Assembly: GCA_031323845.1 (NCBI GenBank)
Contig: JAVIYP010000003.1
Span: 20,578-84,577 of the forward strand
DNA: 64,000 nt
DNA from: PUPG01 sp031323845
GTDB taxonomy: Bacteria > Bacteroidota > Bacteroidia > Bacteroidales > UBA7960
Reading direction: 5' to 3'
This document shows positions 24,901-33,805 of this stretch, in pieces (position 1 is the first letter of the stretch; the number at the start of each line of letters is the position of its first letter). The notes beneath the pieces were generated by a model. The model worked only from the letters and a program-made list of their open reading frames with translations. It was not told the origin of the DNA and ran no database searches. The position numbers were made by a program, and so were the translations under genes.

Positions 24901-26388
24901 TTATTTCTCCCGGTATTTGGCCAGCTGGCCGTATTTTTTTTTGTTGAACTTTTTTACCGCACCCCTTAACCAGACCGTGTGTGTTGCAATGCCAGCCAAA
25001 CCTGTAACACCAATGATCAGGGATATGGCCGTTTCAAACCGCAATGGCAAAGCATAGGCAACCACCATGAGGGGAATATATGAAAGCATCACCAGTAAGA
25101 TGAAAACAAACTGGGTGCCGCTGGTGCCCTCCATGTTGAAGTATGCTTTTTTGTCGGGATCAATCCGTGTACTGTAGCCGATACCGGCACGAAACAGTAT
25201 GGCGAAAACCGGTCCTGTTACGTAAAACATAAAAGCAACTAACGGTAATATCAGCTCAGGTCTGATAAAATACAGAAATGGGGTTATTATTATTGTTTGA
25301 AGGACCGCAAGTGTGAGATAAAAGTAATATTTTGACCGGATCATGGCGTACAGGTCGATTTTCGTTGCTGCGATATAGTCAAAGAACCTGCTTTCCCACG
25401 AGTAAACAAATTGCAGGTGGAAGAAGCCGTATCCCCCTGCAAACATCAGGAAAAAGAACATATACGTTTGCAACAGGTCCTCCTTCGCGTAAAGCACAAA
25501 AAAGATGACAAAAACAATGCTGAGTGGCCATTGCCTGAAGCCTTTTGCAGTGCGCTTGTTGCGGTTTAGGAGGCGCCACTCCAGCAACCAGTAATTGCCG
25601 TATGCAGGAATGCTTTGAAAAAAAGTTTCAATCCGGCTTTTGGTGGCCGTTTTGGAAGTACCGGAATGGGTATGAAAACGGTACATTGACCGGCCCAATT
25701 CCTGGGCGGTTAAACTTTGAAACATGCCGATGATGACAGCAGCGGTCAGAAAAAACCACGGATTGCCCTGCATGAAGTTGCTGCCGACGTACAATGAGAC
25801 GACAAACACGGAATCCCTGTAAAGAAGCATGGCGGCTGCAAGTACCAAAACCGGTAGTATCAGAAGCGCCTTAAAGGTCAGGGAATTGTTGCTGCGGGTT
25901 TTTATAAGCATGATGAGGGTGTGGTTGATGCTTCCCAAAAGAAAACAGCCTGCCAACAGCAGCCAGAACGCTTGTGGCTGACCTGTGATCAGCAGGGTAC
26001 GGAAAAAAAACGGAAGCAGCAACGCAAACAGGTAAAAATTATAGATGTTTAACCACGACCTGGCTAAGATGATTCGTATCAGCACTTGTCTTTTTACCGG
26101 CAGGTGAAGGTAGGGCTGAACCTGTTGCATGGGCACTTTCTGCGTGAAAAAGCGTATCACAAAATCAGCTGCATAGATGAGCAACAGCAATGATAAAAAG
26201 GCATCCATCACCGCCAGATCCGGGAAGATGATCCGGAGCCACCCCGGCAGCATCATTCCCAGTCCGAGCATGTAAAACATCGTTATGATGCCTAAAAAAG
26301 CAAGGAATGTTTTGGTGCCGAGGCTGCGTTCAAAGTGATGCGACCGGCGGAACCCGAGCCATATATGGTGCAACAGCGTTTGATACAT
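24901..26388 (-). CDS. DUF5687 family ABC-type permease
   Basis: A 495-residue membrane protein with about 10-12 hydrophobic segments. It matches the Bacteroidetes DUF5687 family by the N-terminal LLHHIWLGFRRSHHFERSL and by its partner ATPase. Central and C-terminal parts include HLQFVYSWESRFFDYIAATK. The substrate is unknown. I place the start at ATG 26388 (MYQTLLHHIW); the frame extends four codons further to a TTG. Confidence 0.8.
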   Translation of the reverse strand: MYQTLLHHIWLGFRRSHHFERSLGTKTFLAFLGIITMFYMLGLGMMLPGWLRIIFPDLAVMDAFLSLLLLIYAADFVIRFFTQKVPMQQVQPYLHLPVKRQVLIRIILARSWLNIYNFYLFALLLPFFFRTLLITGQPQAFWLLLAGCFLLGSINHTLIMLIKTRSNNSLTFKALLILPVLVLAAAMLLYRDSVFVVSLYVGSNFMQGNPWFFLTAAVIIGMFQSLTAQELGRSMYRFHTHSGTSKTATKSRIETFFQSIPAYGNYWLLEWRLLNRNKRTAKGFRQWPLSIVFVIFFVLYAKEDLLQTYMFFFLMFAGGYGFFHLQFVYSWESRFFDYIAATKIDLYAMIRSKYYFYLTLAVLQTIIITPFLYFIRPELILPLVAFMFYVTGPVFAILFRAGIGYSTRIDPDKKAYFNMEGTSGTQFVFILLVMLSYIPLMVVAYALPLRFETAISLIIGVTGLAGIATHTVWLRGAVKKFNKKKYGQLAKYREK

Positions 26389-26540
26389 TATAATGGTCAA
26401 TGAGATGGTGCAAGTTTACACATTTTTTTCTCAATCATAACTGTTGATTTGCTTAGCGGTTCAATCTTTGGATTTATTGACGAAAAAGCAGGTGTTTAAT
26501 ATGTTTACGGAAAAATAAAACAAAATGTAGTATTACGGTG

Positions 26541-26572
26541 TTGTCTTGATGACAGTTGTTTTGTTATCTTTG
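26541..26572 (+). promoter_or_regulatory. Promoter of the pterin gene pair
   Basis: TTG (26541-26543), 21 bases, then TATCTTTG (26565-26572), an excellent Bacteroidetes promoter. The start codon follows 26 bases further on. Confidence 0.75.
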
Positions 26573-26598
26573 TTTTTCAGTAACATAAATGATTTATA

Positions 26599-27012
26599 AT
26601 GCACATTACCCGGAGAGAAACCTTTAACGCTGCGCATCGCTTGTTCCGGTCCGAATGGAGTGACGAGAAGAACCTTGAGGTATTTGGCAAATGCTCCAAT
26701 CCGAACTGGCACGGGCACAACTATACCTTATATGTAACCGTAAAGGGCAGTGTGAGCGAGGAGACCGGTTTTGTGCTGAACCTGAAAACTTTAAGCAAGA
26801 TCATTGATAATTTTGTATTACAGAAGCTTGATCACAAAAACATCAACACTGAAGTGGATTTCATGCACGGAAAGCTTGCCTCCACCGAAAACCTTGCCAA
26901 AGGGATCTGGGAACAGCTGGAGCAACCCGTCAGAGACCTTGGTGCACGGTTGTACAAAATCAAGCTTGAGGAAACGGAGAAAAATCATGTTGAATATTAT
27001 GGCCAAGAATAA
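26599..27012 (+). CDS. 6-pyruvoyltetrahydropterin / 6-carboxytetrahydropterin synthase family protein
   Basis: A 137-residue T-fold enzyme acting on dihydroneopterin triphosphate. Zinc ligands His13, His38 and His40 (AAH and WHGHNY) are present, as is the nucleophile Cys32 in GKCSNPNWHGHNY. The C-terminal LEETEKNHVEY supplies the pterin-anchoring Glu. The close-spaced GKCSNPN...HGHNY is nearer to the tetrahydrobiopterin-type PTPS than to E. coli QueD. Sequence alone does not settle whether the product feeds queuosine or biopterin. It is 42 bases upstream of folE, which makes its substrate. Confidence 0.9.
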   Translation: MHITRRETFNAAHRLFRSEWSDEKNLEVFGKCSNPNWHGHNYTLYVTVKGSVSEETGFVLNLKTLSKIIDNFVLQKLDHKNINTEVDFMHGKLASTENLAKGIWEQLEQPVRDLGARLYKIKLEETEKNHVEYYGQE

Positions 27013-27054
27013 TGGTTCACAAACAAAAAAAGTAAACACCTAAACTTTCACATC

Positions 27055-27696
27055 ATGTCATCAGAGATCAACCGCGATATGGTCATTGAGAATAAAATGG
27101 ACGATTACGAAAAAATCGACCAGTACAATCCGAAAAAAATTCAGGAGCTTTCATCACACTACAAGGAAATTCTCAAGCTTGTAGGGGAGGATCCGGATCG
27201 CGAAGGTCTGGAAAAGACACCGGAGCGTGTAGCCAAGGCCATGCAGTTCCTGACACACGGCTACGACCTTGACGGTTCGGAAATTCTGAAGTCGGCCATG
27301 TTCAGGGAAGATTACAAACAAATGGTCATTGTCAAGGATATCGAGATCTACTCGATGTGCGAACATCATATGCTTCCTTTTGTGGGCAAAGCCCATGTTG
27401 CCTACATCCCAAACAAATACATTGTAGGTTTGAGCAAAATACCGAGGGTCGTTGATGCCTATGCCCGCCGGCTGCAGGTTCAGGAACGCCTTACCACACA
27501 GATTAAGGACTGCATCCAGGACACTCTGAAACCCCTGGGTGTTGCAGTGGTCATTGAGGCGCACCACTACTGCATGATGATGCGCGGGATACAAAAACAA
27601 AACTCGGTTACCACCACGAGCGATTTCACAGGGGCCTTTCTTACCGATAAAACCAGGGCCGAATTCATCCATCTCATCGGGTCGAACCTTCACTAA
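27055..27696 (+). CDS. folE: GTP cyclohydrolase I
   Basis: Converts GTP to 7,8-dihydroneopterin triphosphate, the entry to folate, queuosine and biopterin. The 213-residue protein shows EGLEKTPERVAKAM and the zinc site formed by Cys and His of SMCEHHMLPF and Cys of HHYCMMMRG. It also has GLSKIPRVVDAYARRLQVQERLT and the C-terminal TSDFTGAF. The N-terminal 30 residues are variable and acidic. Its place right after the PTPS-like gene suggests that both work in the same pterin branch. Confidence 0.98.
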   Translation: MSSEINRDMVIENKMDDYEKIDQYNPKKIQELSSHYKEILKLVGEDPDREGLEKTPERVAKAMQFLTHGYDLDGSEILKSAMFREDYKQMVIVKDIEIYSMCEHHMLPFVGKAHVAYIPNKYIVGLSKIPRVVDAYARRLQVQERLTTQIKDCIQDTLKPLGVAVVIEAHHYCMMMRGIQKQNSVTTTSDFTGAFLTDKTRAEFIHLIGSNLH

Positions 27697-27998
27697 GGGC
27701 CTAAAGAAGAGGCTTTTGGGGCGTAAAAGCACCCGGTTGGACATCCCAACAGAGAAACAGTTTAATGTATTTCGCCTTCACACCTGTTCCGCTTTCGCGG
27801 GAAGCTTGGGCAAGGCTGAACTCCGGCTTCTGACTGTGGCATCAGGCATGTCAGCATAGCGGTTCCCGTTTTGTCATCAGGACAAAGGCACCGCCTGTCT
27901 TGCTCTATGTTTTTCATTTGTCTGTGTGTGCTTTCGAATGAATAAATTTCATGTACATTTGCAGGGAAAATTGTTAACATAAGTAAACCACAGTTATT
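27697..27998. other. Gap between folE and fabD
   Basis: About 300 bases without a gene. It contains a small GC-rich hairpin CCGCtttcGCGG at about 27789-27800, resembling the REP-like CCCGCTTTCGCGGG elements of many bacteria (single copy here). It ends in the fabD -7 box at 27954-27961. Confidence 0.4.
27954..27961 (+). promoter_or_regulatory. -7 box upstream of fabD
   Basis: TACATTTG followed by CAGGG, 37 bases before the fabD ATG. No good TTG at the expected spacing. Confidence 0.5.
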
Positions 27999-28874
27999 AT
28001 GAAAGCATATGTATTTCCCGGTCAGGGCGCGCAGTTTGTCGGTATGGGTAAAAACCTTTATGAAGACAATGCCGGGGCAAAAGAGATGTTTGAGAAGGCC
28101 AATGAAATCCTGGGTTTCCGGATCACCGACCTGATGTTTGGTGGCACTGACGAGGATTTGCGGCAAACCAACGTTACCCAGCCAGCCATTTTCCTTCATT
28201 CGGTTATTCTGGCTCACACCCTTGGGGCTGATTTTCAGCCGGATATGGTTGCAGGCCACAGTCTGGGAGAGTTTTCTGCCCTGGTGGCTGCAAAGGCTTT
28301 ATCGTTTGAAGATGGCCTGGTGCTTGTGTCAAAAAGGGCAGGAGCGATGCAGAAAGCCTGCGAAGTGAAGCCCTCTACCATGGCAGCCATCATCGGACTG
28401 GAAGATAAGGTGGTGGAGCAGGTTTGTGCCGGTATCTTTGATGTGGTTGTTCCTGCGAATTATAACAGTCCGGGCCAGTTGGTAATATCCGGCACCATAC
28501 AGGGTGTGGACGTTGCCTGCGAAAAGTTAAAGGAAGCTGGTGCCAAACGCGCTCTTCCGCTGAAGGTGGGAGGGGCCTTTCATTCACCTCTCATGGAACC
28601 CGCCCGGCTGGAACTTGCCAAAGCCATCAACGAAACCGCATTTAACGTACCCGTTTGTCCGGTATACCAGAATGTGGATGCTCAACCTTATACAGACCCT
28701 GAAAAGATCAAGGAAAACCTCATCGCTCAGCTCACAAATCCCGTCCGCTGGACACAAATCTCTGAAAATATGATCCGTGACGGGGCGAAGGTGTTTGTTG
28801 AAGTGGGCCCGGGTAAGGTGTTGCAGGGTCTGGTCAAAAAGGTAAACCACGAGGTTGACGCTTACAGCGCTTAG
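27999..28874 (+). CDS. fabD: Malonyl-CoA:acyl carrier protein transacylase
   Basis: Loads malonate onto acyl carrier protein for fatty-acid synthesis. The 291-residue enzyme has the N-terminal YVFPGQGAQFVGMG, the nucleophile elbow GHSLGEFSAL and the QLVISG segment. The catalytic His lies in GGAFHSPLM and the C-terminal EVGPGKVLQGLVKK is present. No other fab genes adjoin it. Its stop codon lies inside the first unit of an octamer repeat. Confidence 0.98.
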   Translation: MKAYVFPGQGAQFVGMGKNLYEDNAGAKEMFEKANEILGFRITDLMFGGTDEDLRQTNVTQPAIFLHSVILAHTLGADFQPDMVAGHSLGEFSALVAAKALSFEDGLVLVSKRAGAMQKACEVKPSTMAAIIGLEDKVVEQVCAGIFDVVVPANYNSPGQLVISGTIQGVDVACEKLKEAGAKRALPLKVGGAFHSPLMEPARLELAKAINETAFNVPVCPVYQNVDAQPYTDPEKIKENLIAQLTNPVRWTQISENMIRDGAKVFVEVGPGKVLQGLVKKVNHEVDAYSA

Positions 28875-28944
28875 CAGATGTGCAGATGCGCAGATGTGCA
28901 AATGTGAAGATGTGCAGGTGTGAAGATGTGAAGCTGTAAGGATG
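28873..28944. repeat. Octamer tandem repeat TGCAGATG
   Basis: Nine octamers in a row, from AGCAGATG through TGCAGATG, CGCAGATG, TGCAAATG, TGAAGATG and further variants. They run from the fabD stop codon almost to the antiporter start. Same unit as at 12971-13014. Confidence 0.9.
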
Positions 28945-28965
28945 CTGAAATAAAACACAGAGCGG

Positions 28966-29928
28966 ATGGCTGTCACTTATATATTGTTTGTGCTTGGTTT
29001 CATCCTTTTGGTGTATGGTGCCAATTGGCTGGTTGATGGAGCGGCATCCATAGCCCGCAGATATCAGATTTCGCACGTGGTGATCGGCCTGACCATCGTC
29101 GCACTGGGCACTTCAGCACCGGAACTTGTCGTAAACCTCATAGCCAGTTATCAGGGTACTGCCGATGTAGCTCTTGGCAATATTCTCGGAAGCAACATCT
29201 CCAATATCTTTTTGATCCTGGGCATTTCTGCCCTGGTGTTTCCCCTAGCAGTCAACAGAAATACGCTCTGGAAAGAAATCCCCTTTGCCCTTGGCGGTGC
29301 CGTGCTCTTTGGCCTTTTGGCCAATAATCTGATCTTTGCATCCTGGAGCGACCCTCGAATAGCACGTGTTGATGGCCTGGTGCTGATCCTGTTCTTTCTC
29401 TTGTTTATGGTGTATACGTTTTCCATTGCCAGAATAAAGGGCCGCAGTATCCACGCGGAGTATCAGGTGAAAGAGTATCCGGTAATGCTGTCCATGCTAA
29501 TGATTGCGGGAGGAATGATCACGCTTGTCCTTGGCGGTCGCTGGATTGTCAGCGGTGCTGTGTCCATTGCTGCCGGCCTGGGCATGAGCGAAGCCGTGAT
29601 CAGCCTGACGATCGTTGCCATCGGCACCTCGCTGCCGGAACTTGCAACCTGTGTTGCCGCCGCCATGAAAAGGAATGCCGATATTGTGATCGGCAATATT
29701 CTGGGATCCAATATCTTCAATATATTCTTTGTGATGGGGACCAGTGCCCTGGTCAGGCCCCTGGCCTTTAACCAGGTCATGAATTTTGACGTGCTGGTGG
29801 GAGTATTTTCCGTGTTATTGCTGTGGATCTTCCTGGTAATATCCCGGAGAAACACACTGACCCGCTGGCAGGGTGGTCTTTTCCTGGTGCTTTATGTGGC
29901 GTATATTGTTTTTTTGATAACAGGGTGA
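28966..29928 (+). CDS. Calcium/sodium antiporter, YrbG type
   Basis: A 320-residue cation exchanger of the CaCA superfamily with ten membrane helices in two inverted halves. Each half carries the alpha repeat: GTSAPELVVNLIAS with LGNILGSNISNIFLILG in the first, and GTSLPELATCVAAA with IGNILGSNIFNIFFVMG in the second. These contain the ion-coordinating Glu, Ser and Asn. It should export Ca2+ in exchange for Na+. No obvious partner gene; it follows fabD beyond the octamer repeat. Confidence 0.95.
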   Translation: MAVTYILFVLGFILLVYGANWLVDGAASIARRYQISHVVIGLTIVALGTSAPELVVNLIASYQGTADVALGNILGSNISNIFLILGISALVFPLAVNRNTLWKEIPFALGGAVLFGLLANNLIFASWSDPRIARVDGLVLILFFLLFMVYTFSIARIKGRSIHAEYQVKEYPVMLSMLMIAGGMITLVLGGRWIVSGAVSIAAGLGMSEAVISLTIVAIGTSLPELATCVAAAMKRNADIVIGNILGSNIFNIFFVMGTSALVRPLAFNQVMNFDVLVGVFSVLLLWIFLVISRRNTLTRWQGGLFLVLYVAYIVFLITG

Positions 29929-30010
29929 AACAATGAACACGAGTGCACCCTTAATGCCAACAAGCTTAACTTCCGATTTCTAAATTCCACCCTCTGGCTG
30001 TACACTGTTG

Positions 30011-31063
30011 TCAACGACGTACATATTGTTGTTCGTAATACTCCTGGTAGGCACCCGAAGTAACCCCGCGAAGCCATTCTTCGTTGTTCAGGTACCAGTC
30101 AACGCATTTTCCGAGACCGGTCTCAAAGTTTAGTGATGGCTTCCATCCCAGTTCATCCTGAAGTTTGGATGCGTCAATGGCGTAACGCAGATCGTGTCCT
30201 GCCCTGTCTTTCACATAAGTGATCAGGCCTTCGGATGTGCCCGGGTCGCGGCCGAGCTTTTCATCCATTATCTTGCATAGAAGTCTGATCAGATCAATGT
30301 TTTTCCACTCATTATGTCCGCCGATGTTATAGGTCTCTCCGATAGTACCTTGTTGTAAAATAAGATCAATGGCCTCTGCATGGTCTACAACATAAAGCCA
30401 GTCGCGTACATTCTCCCCTTTGCCATAAACGGGCAGCGGTTTTTTATTGATAATGTTATTGATGAAGAGCGGAATGAGTTTCTCAGGGAATTGATTTGGC
30501 CCGTAATTGTTGGAGCAGTTTGAGATCACAACAGGTAATCCATACGTATGATGGTAGGCCCTGACAAAGTGGTCGCTTGACGCTTTGGAGGCTGAATAGG
30601 GGCTGCGCGGATCGTAAGGTGTTGTTTCGGTGAACAGTCCCTCGTCACCCAAGGAACCATATACTTCGTCGGTGCTTACATGGTAGAAGCGTTTGCCTTC
30701 CCATTGATCCTGCCAGTAGTGTTTTGCTGCATTCAGCAGGTTTACCGTTCCGGTAACGTTGGCATGAACAAAATCCATAGGATTTGCAATGGATCGGTCA
30801 ACGTGCGATTCTGCCGCAAGGTGTATCACTTTATCAAAACGATACTTTTCAAAGAGGGCAAACACAAATTCGCCATCCACAATATCGCCTTTTACAAAAA
30901 CATAATTCGGCTTATTTTCGATGTCGGTCAGGTTCAGCAGGTTACCGGCATAAGTAAGCTTGTCGAGGTTGACAATGGTGCTTTCGGGATACTTGTTGAC
31001 AAAGAGCCTAACGGTGTGTGATCCGATAAAGCCGGCACCTCCGGTGATCAGGATTTTGTTCAT
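30011..31063 (-). CDS. rfbB: dTDP-glucose 4,6-dehydratase
   Basis: Makes dTDP-4-keto-6-deoxyglucose, precursor of rhamnose and other deoxysugars. The 350-residue SDR enzyme has the NAD motif ITGGAGFIGSHTVR, the active-site HVSTDEVYGSLGD and YSASKASSDHFVRAYHHTYG with the Tyr/Lys pair. It also has SNCSNNYGPNQFPEKLIPL and GENVRDWLYVVDH. rfbA, rfbC and rfbD are not in the window. It is the last gene of a minus-strand nucleotide-sugar group and starts 130 bases after galE. Confidence 0.97.
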   Translation of the reverse strand: MNKILITGGAGFIGSHTVRLFVNKYPESTIVNLDKLTYAGNLLNLTDIENKPNYVFVKGDIVDGEFVFALFEKYRFDKVIHLAAESHVDRSIANPMDFVHANVTGTVNLLNAAKHYWQDQWEGKRFYHVSTDEVYGSLGDEGLFTETTPYDPRSPYSASKASSDHFVRAYHHTYGLPVVISNCSNNYGPNQFPEKLIPLFINNIINKKPLPVYGKGENVRDWLYVVDHAEAIDLILQQGTIGETYNIGGHNEWKNIDLIRLLCKIMDEKLGRDPGTSEGLITYVKDRAGHDLRYAIDASKLQDELGWKPSLNFETGLGKCVDWYLNNEEWLRGVTSGAYQEYYEQQYVRR

Positions 31064-31157
31064 GTGTTTATAATTTAAAAACTATATGTTATTTAGCTAT
31101 TTTTTTGGTGTTATTAAACTGCCCTTTCATGGCGATCCGTTTCCACCGTTCCAGCCT

Positions 31158-31206
31158 TAAACTTTAAACCTCAAACCTTCAACATCTAACTTCTAACCTC
31201 TAACTT
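31158..31206. repeat. Heptamer tandem repeat CTAACNT
   Basis: Seven heptamers (TAAACTT, TAAACCT, CAAACCT, TCAACAT, CTAACTT, CTAACCT, CTAACTT). It overlaps the end of galE, so the last GalE residues (EVRG) and its stop codon (31193-31195) are encoded by repeat units. The same heptamer is in one arm of the stem-loop at 55275-55344. Confidence 0.88.
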
Positions 31207-32233
31207 CTATAATACCTGCTGCCAGGTTTTGCTCCCATTTCCAGGCGGTGTCCATCATAACATCAAGTCCTTTTTCAGCCTTCCAGCCAAGCCTGATGTT
31301 GGCCAGGGTAGTGTCTGCCCACACCTGTTCGATATCACCGGGCCGCCGTCCGCTGAATGTCCGGTTCAGCTTAACACCACTGACCTTCTCAAAAGTGTTT
31401 ATGGCCTCAAGGACGCTGTAACCGGTGCCGGTGCCAAGGTTAAACACCTCGTAGGGATCCTGGCTGATCTTCCCAAGCATCCGCTCAACAGCCACCACAT
31501 GCGCCCTTGCCAGATCTCCAACGTAGATATAATCCCTGATGCAGGTGCCGTCGGGAGTGTTGTAATCGTTGCCGAACACCGTCAGCTTGTCACGCTTTCC
31601 AATGGCAGTCTGGGTGATGTAAGGGACCAGGTTGTCGGGCACACCGATGGGCAGTTCACCGATCAGGGCACTCTCATGGGCGCCGATGGGATTGAAATAC
31701 CGGAGTGAGATGGCGGTTACCGGTTTTTGCCGTACCGTGTCGCGAATGATCTCTTCTGATATCTGCTTGGTGTTTCCGTAAGGTGAGATGGCCGCTTTTA
31801 CCGGTGCCTTTTCAGTGACCGGCAGTTCATCAGGCTGGCCGTACACGGTGCAGGAAGAGGAAAAAACCAGGTTGCGTGTGTCCAGGAGCTGCATGCACTC
31901 AAGTAGGTTGATCAGGGAAACAAGGTTGTTGCGATAGTATTTGAGCGGCTCGTTAACCGATTCACCTACAGCCTTGTACGCTGCAAAATGTATGACGCCC
32001 CGGATGTCGCGGTGCTGCCTGAAAAACGCTTCCAGCGACGGCAGGTCGCACATGTCGAGCTTCTCAAATAGCGGCTTCTTACCCGTGATCCGGCTTATCT
32101 GCTTCACAATAACCTCCGATGAGTTCGAAAGGTTATCAATGATCAATGCATCAAAACCGCTCTTTTGCAGCTCCACAACCGTGTGTGAACCGATATATCC
32201 CGTTCCGCCGGTTACCAGAATCTTGGGTCGCAT
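31193..32233 (-). CDS. galE: UDP-glucose 4-epimerase
   Basis: Interconverts UDP-glucose and UDP-galactose (or the N-acetyl forms). The 346-residue SDR has VTGGTGYIGSHTVVEL, the FAAYKAVGESVNEPLKYYRNN-type region, SSSCTVYGQPDELP and the catalytic YGNTKQISEE (Tyr and Lys). RYFNPIGAHESALIGE is also clear. I set the start at ATG 32233 (MRPKILVTGG); upstream in-frame codons to 32332 code an unlikely 33-residue tail. The C-terminal end is built from the heptamer repeat. Confidence 0.96.
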   Translation of the reverse strand: MRPKILVTGGTGYIGSHTVVELQKSGFDALIIDNLSNSSEVIVKQISRITGKKPLFEKLDMCDLPSLEAFFRQHRDIRGVIHFAAYKAVGESVNEPLKYYRNNLVSLINLLECMQLLDTRNLVFSSSCTVYGQPDELPVTEKAPVKAAISPYGNTKQISEEIIRDTVRQKPVTAISLRYFNPIGAHESALIGELPIGVPDNLVPYITQTAIGKRDKLTVFGNDYNTPDGTCIRDYIYVGDLARAHVVAVERMLGKISQDPYEVFNLGTGTGYSVLEAINTFEKVSGVKLNRTFSGRRPGDIEQVWADTTLANIRLGWKAEKGLDVMMDTAWKWEQNLAAGIIEVRG

Positions 32234-32431
32234 AATGATAATGTTCTCAATGATATAACGTCTGGTGTTTTTGCCGTCTGTATGATTGGTCAGCTCAGTA
32301 ACCTGGGCATTCCTGTTACTCCGGAAACACACTGTATGCCGGTCGTCTTCCTGTTGATTTTTTGATGGGTCGGACGGCAGTTCAGCACCGGGGTGCTTTC
32401 AAACATCTGGCTAATATAAACAAAAAAAACG

Positions 32432-33733
32432 TCAAAAACTCCAGTAGTTCAGTGTTTTGATCTTGTTACGGTAAATCCCCTTAATGTCAATAAGGATGCC
32501 GTTTCCATTGTCTTTAAGGATGGTTTTGAAATATTCTTCCGTCAATTCAAGGTAGGGCTTATGGTTGACGGCCACAACAACGGCATCGTAGTTTCTGTCG
32601 TAGTTGTCAACCAGGTCAAAACCATATTCTTCCTGGACCTCTTTTGGATCAGCAAACGGATCGGTAACATCAACGTGCACGCCGTAGCTTTGCAGTTCCG
32701 AGATCAGGTCGGCAACTTTTGAATTCCGGATATCAGTGACATTTTCCTTAAAGGTGGCACCCATCACGAGCACTTTGGTGTCGAGGATGTTTTTTCCGGC
32801 GGCAATCAGTTTTTTTACGAGCTGTTTAGCTGCATAGAACCCCATGGAGTCGTTGACGAACCTGCCCGAATTAATCACCTGCGGGTGATACCGGAACTCT
32901 TTTGCCTTGTATACCAGGTAATATGGGTCAACACCGATGCAGTGCCCGCCAACCAGCCCCGGGAAGAACTTAAGGAAATTCCACTTGGTGCCGGCCGCTT
33001 CAAGTACATCATACGTATTGATGCCCATGCGGTTAAAGATAATTGACAGCTCATTCATCAGCGCAATGTTCACATCTCGCTGGGTGTTTTCAATGATTTT
33101 GGCCGCTTCGGCTACTTTGATGGTGGCGGCCCTGTGTACGCCTGCCTCTATGATGAGCTCATATGTTTTTGCAATATTTTCGAGAGCAAGATCATCACAA
33201 CCCGAAACCACTTTCATGATGCTGGTGAGGGTGTTGACCTTATCTCCCGGATTGATCCTTTCGGGAGAAAAACCGACTTTGAAATCTTTTCCGGCGGTTA
33301 AGCCCGACAGTTCTTCAAGGATAGGAATGCAGTCTTCCTCCGTACAGCCGGGATACACGGTCGACTCGTACACCACATAATCTCCCTTTTTAAGGATCCT
33401 GGCCACAGACTTTGTGGCTGACAGCAGCGGCCGCAGGTCGGGCAGGTTATGGCTGTCGATGGGCGTAGGCACGCCAACAACATGGAAGGCCGCCACGGCC
33501 AGATCCAGCGGATTTGTGGTGAACTCGATGTCGCAGCCCTCAAAGGCTTCCGAACTTAACTCGTGATTCGGGTCAATGTTGCGACGCATCAGCTCCACCC
33601 TGTCCTCACGGATGTCGAAGCCGATTACCTTTATTTTCTTTGCAAATTCAAGTGCTATGGGAAGCCCTACATATCCAAGGCCCACCACGGATAGCACCGC
33701 CTCTTTTTTGATTAGTTTTTCGTAAATATTCAT
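32432..33733 (-). CDS. UDP-N-acetylhexosamine 6-dehydrogenase (WbpO/TviB/WbpA-like)
   Basis: An NAD-dependent nucleotide-sugar dehydrogenase that oxidises C6 of a UDP-sugar to a uronic acid. In the 433-residue protein VVGLGYVGLP (16-25) binds NAD. YESTVYPGCTEEDC and the catalytic Cys265 in GGHCIGVDPYYL are intact, as is GATFKENVTDIRNSKV. The sequence resembles TviB/WbpO, which act on UDP-GlcNAc or UDP-GalNAc, more than UDP-glucose dehydrogenase. With the neighbouring aminotransferase and acetyltransferase it probably starts synthesis of a 2,3-diacetamido-uronic acid. Confidence 0.93.
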   Translation of the reverse strand: MNIYEKLIKKEAVLSVVGLGYVGLPIALEFAKKIKVIGFDIREDRVELMRRNIDPNHELSSEAFEGCDIEFTTNPLDLAVAAFHVVGVPTPIDSHNLPDLRPLLSATKSVARILKKGDYVVYESTVYPGCTEEDCIPILEELSGLTAGKDFKVGFSPERINPGDKVNTLTSIMKVVSGCDDLALENIAKTYELIIEAGVHRAATIKVAEAAKIIENTQRDVNIALMNELSIIFNRMGINTYDVLEAAGTKWNFLKFFPGLVGGHCIGVDPYYLVYKAKEFRYHPQVINSGRFVNDSMGFYAAKQLVKKLIAAGKNILDTKVLVMGATFKENVTDIRNSKVADLISELQSYGVHVDVTDPFADPKEVQEEYGFDLVDNYDRNYDAVVVAVNHKPYLELTEEYFKTILKDNGNGILIDIKGIYRNKIKTLNYWSF

Positions 33734-33805
33734 TGGTTAATGTAATTTTATTGATTGAGGTTTTACTATCTGTTATGATGAAATGGTTACTGTTTTTTTG
33801 AAGCG

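Noticed and set aside
27780..27800. REP-like hairpin as a mobile repeat family
   Set aside because: Only one imperfect copy is visible in the window, so a family cannot be claimed.
31193..32233. Longer galE start at 32332
   Set aside because: The added 33 residues precede the Rossmann motif and have no counterpart in epimerases.
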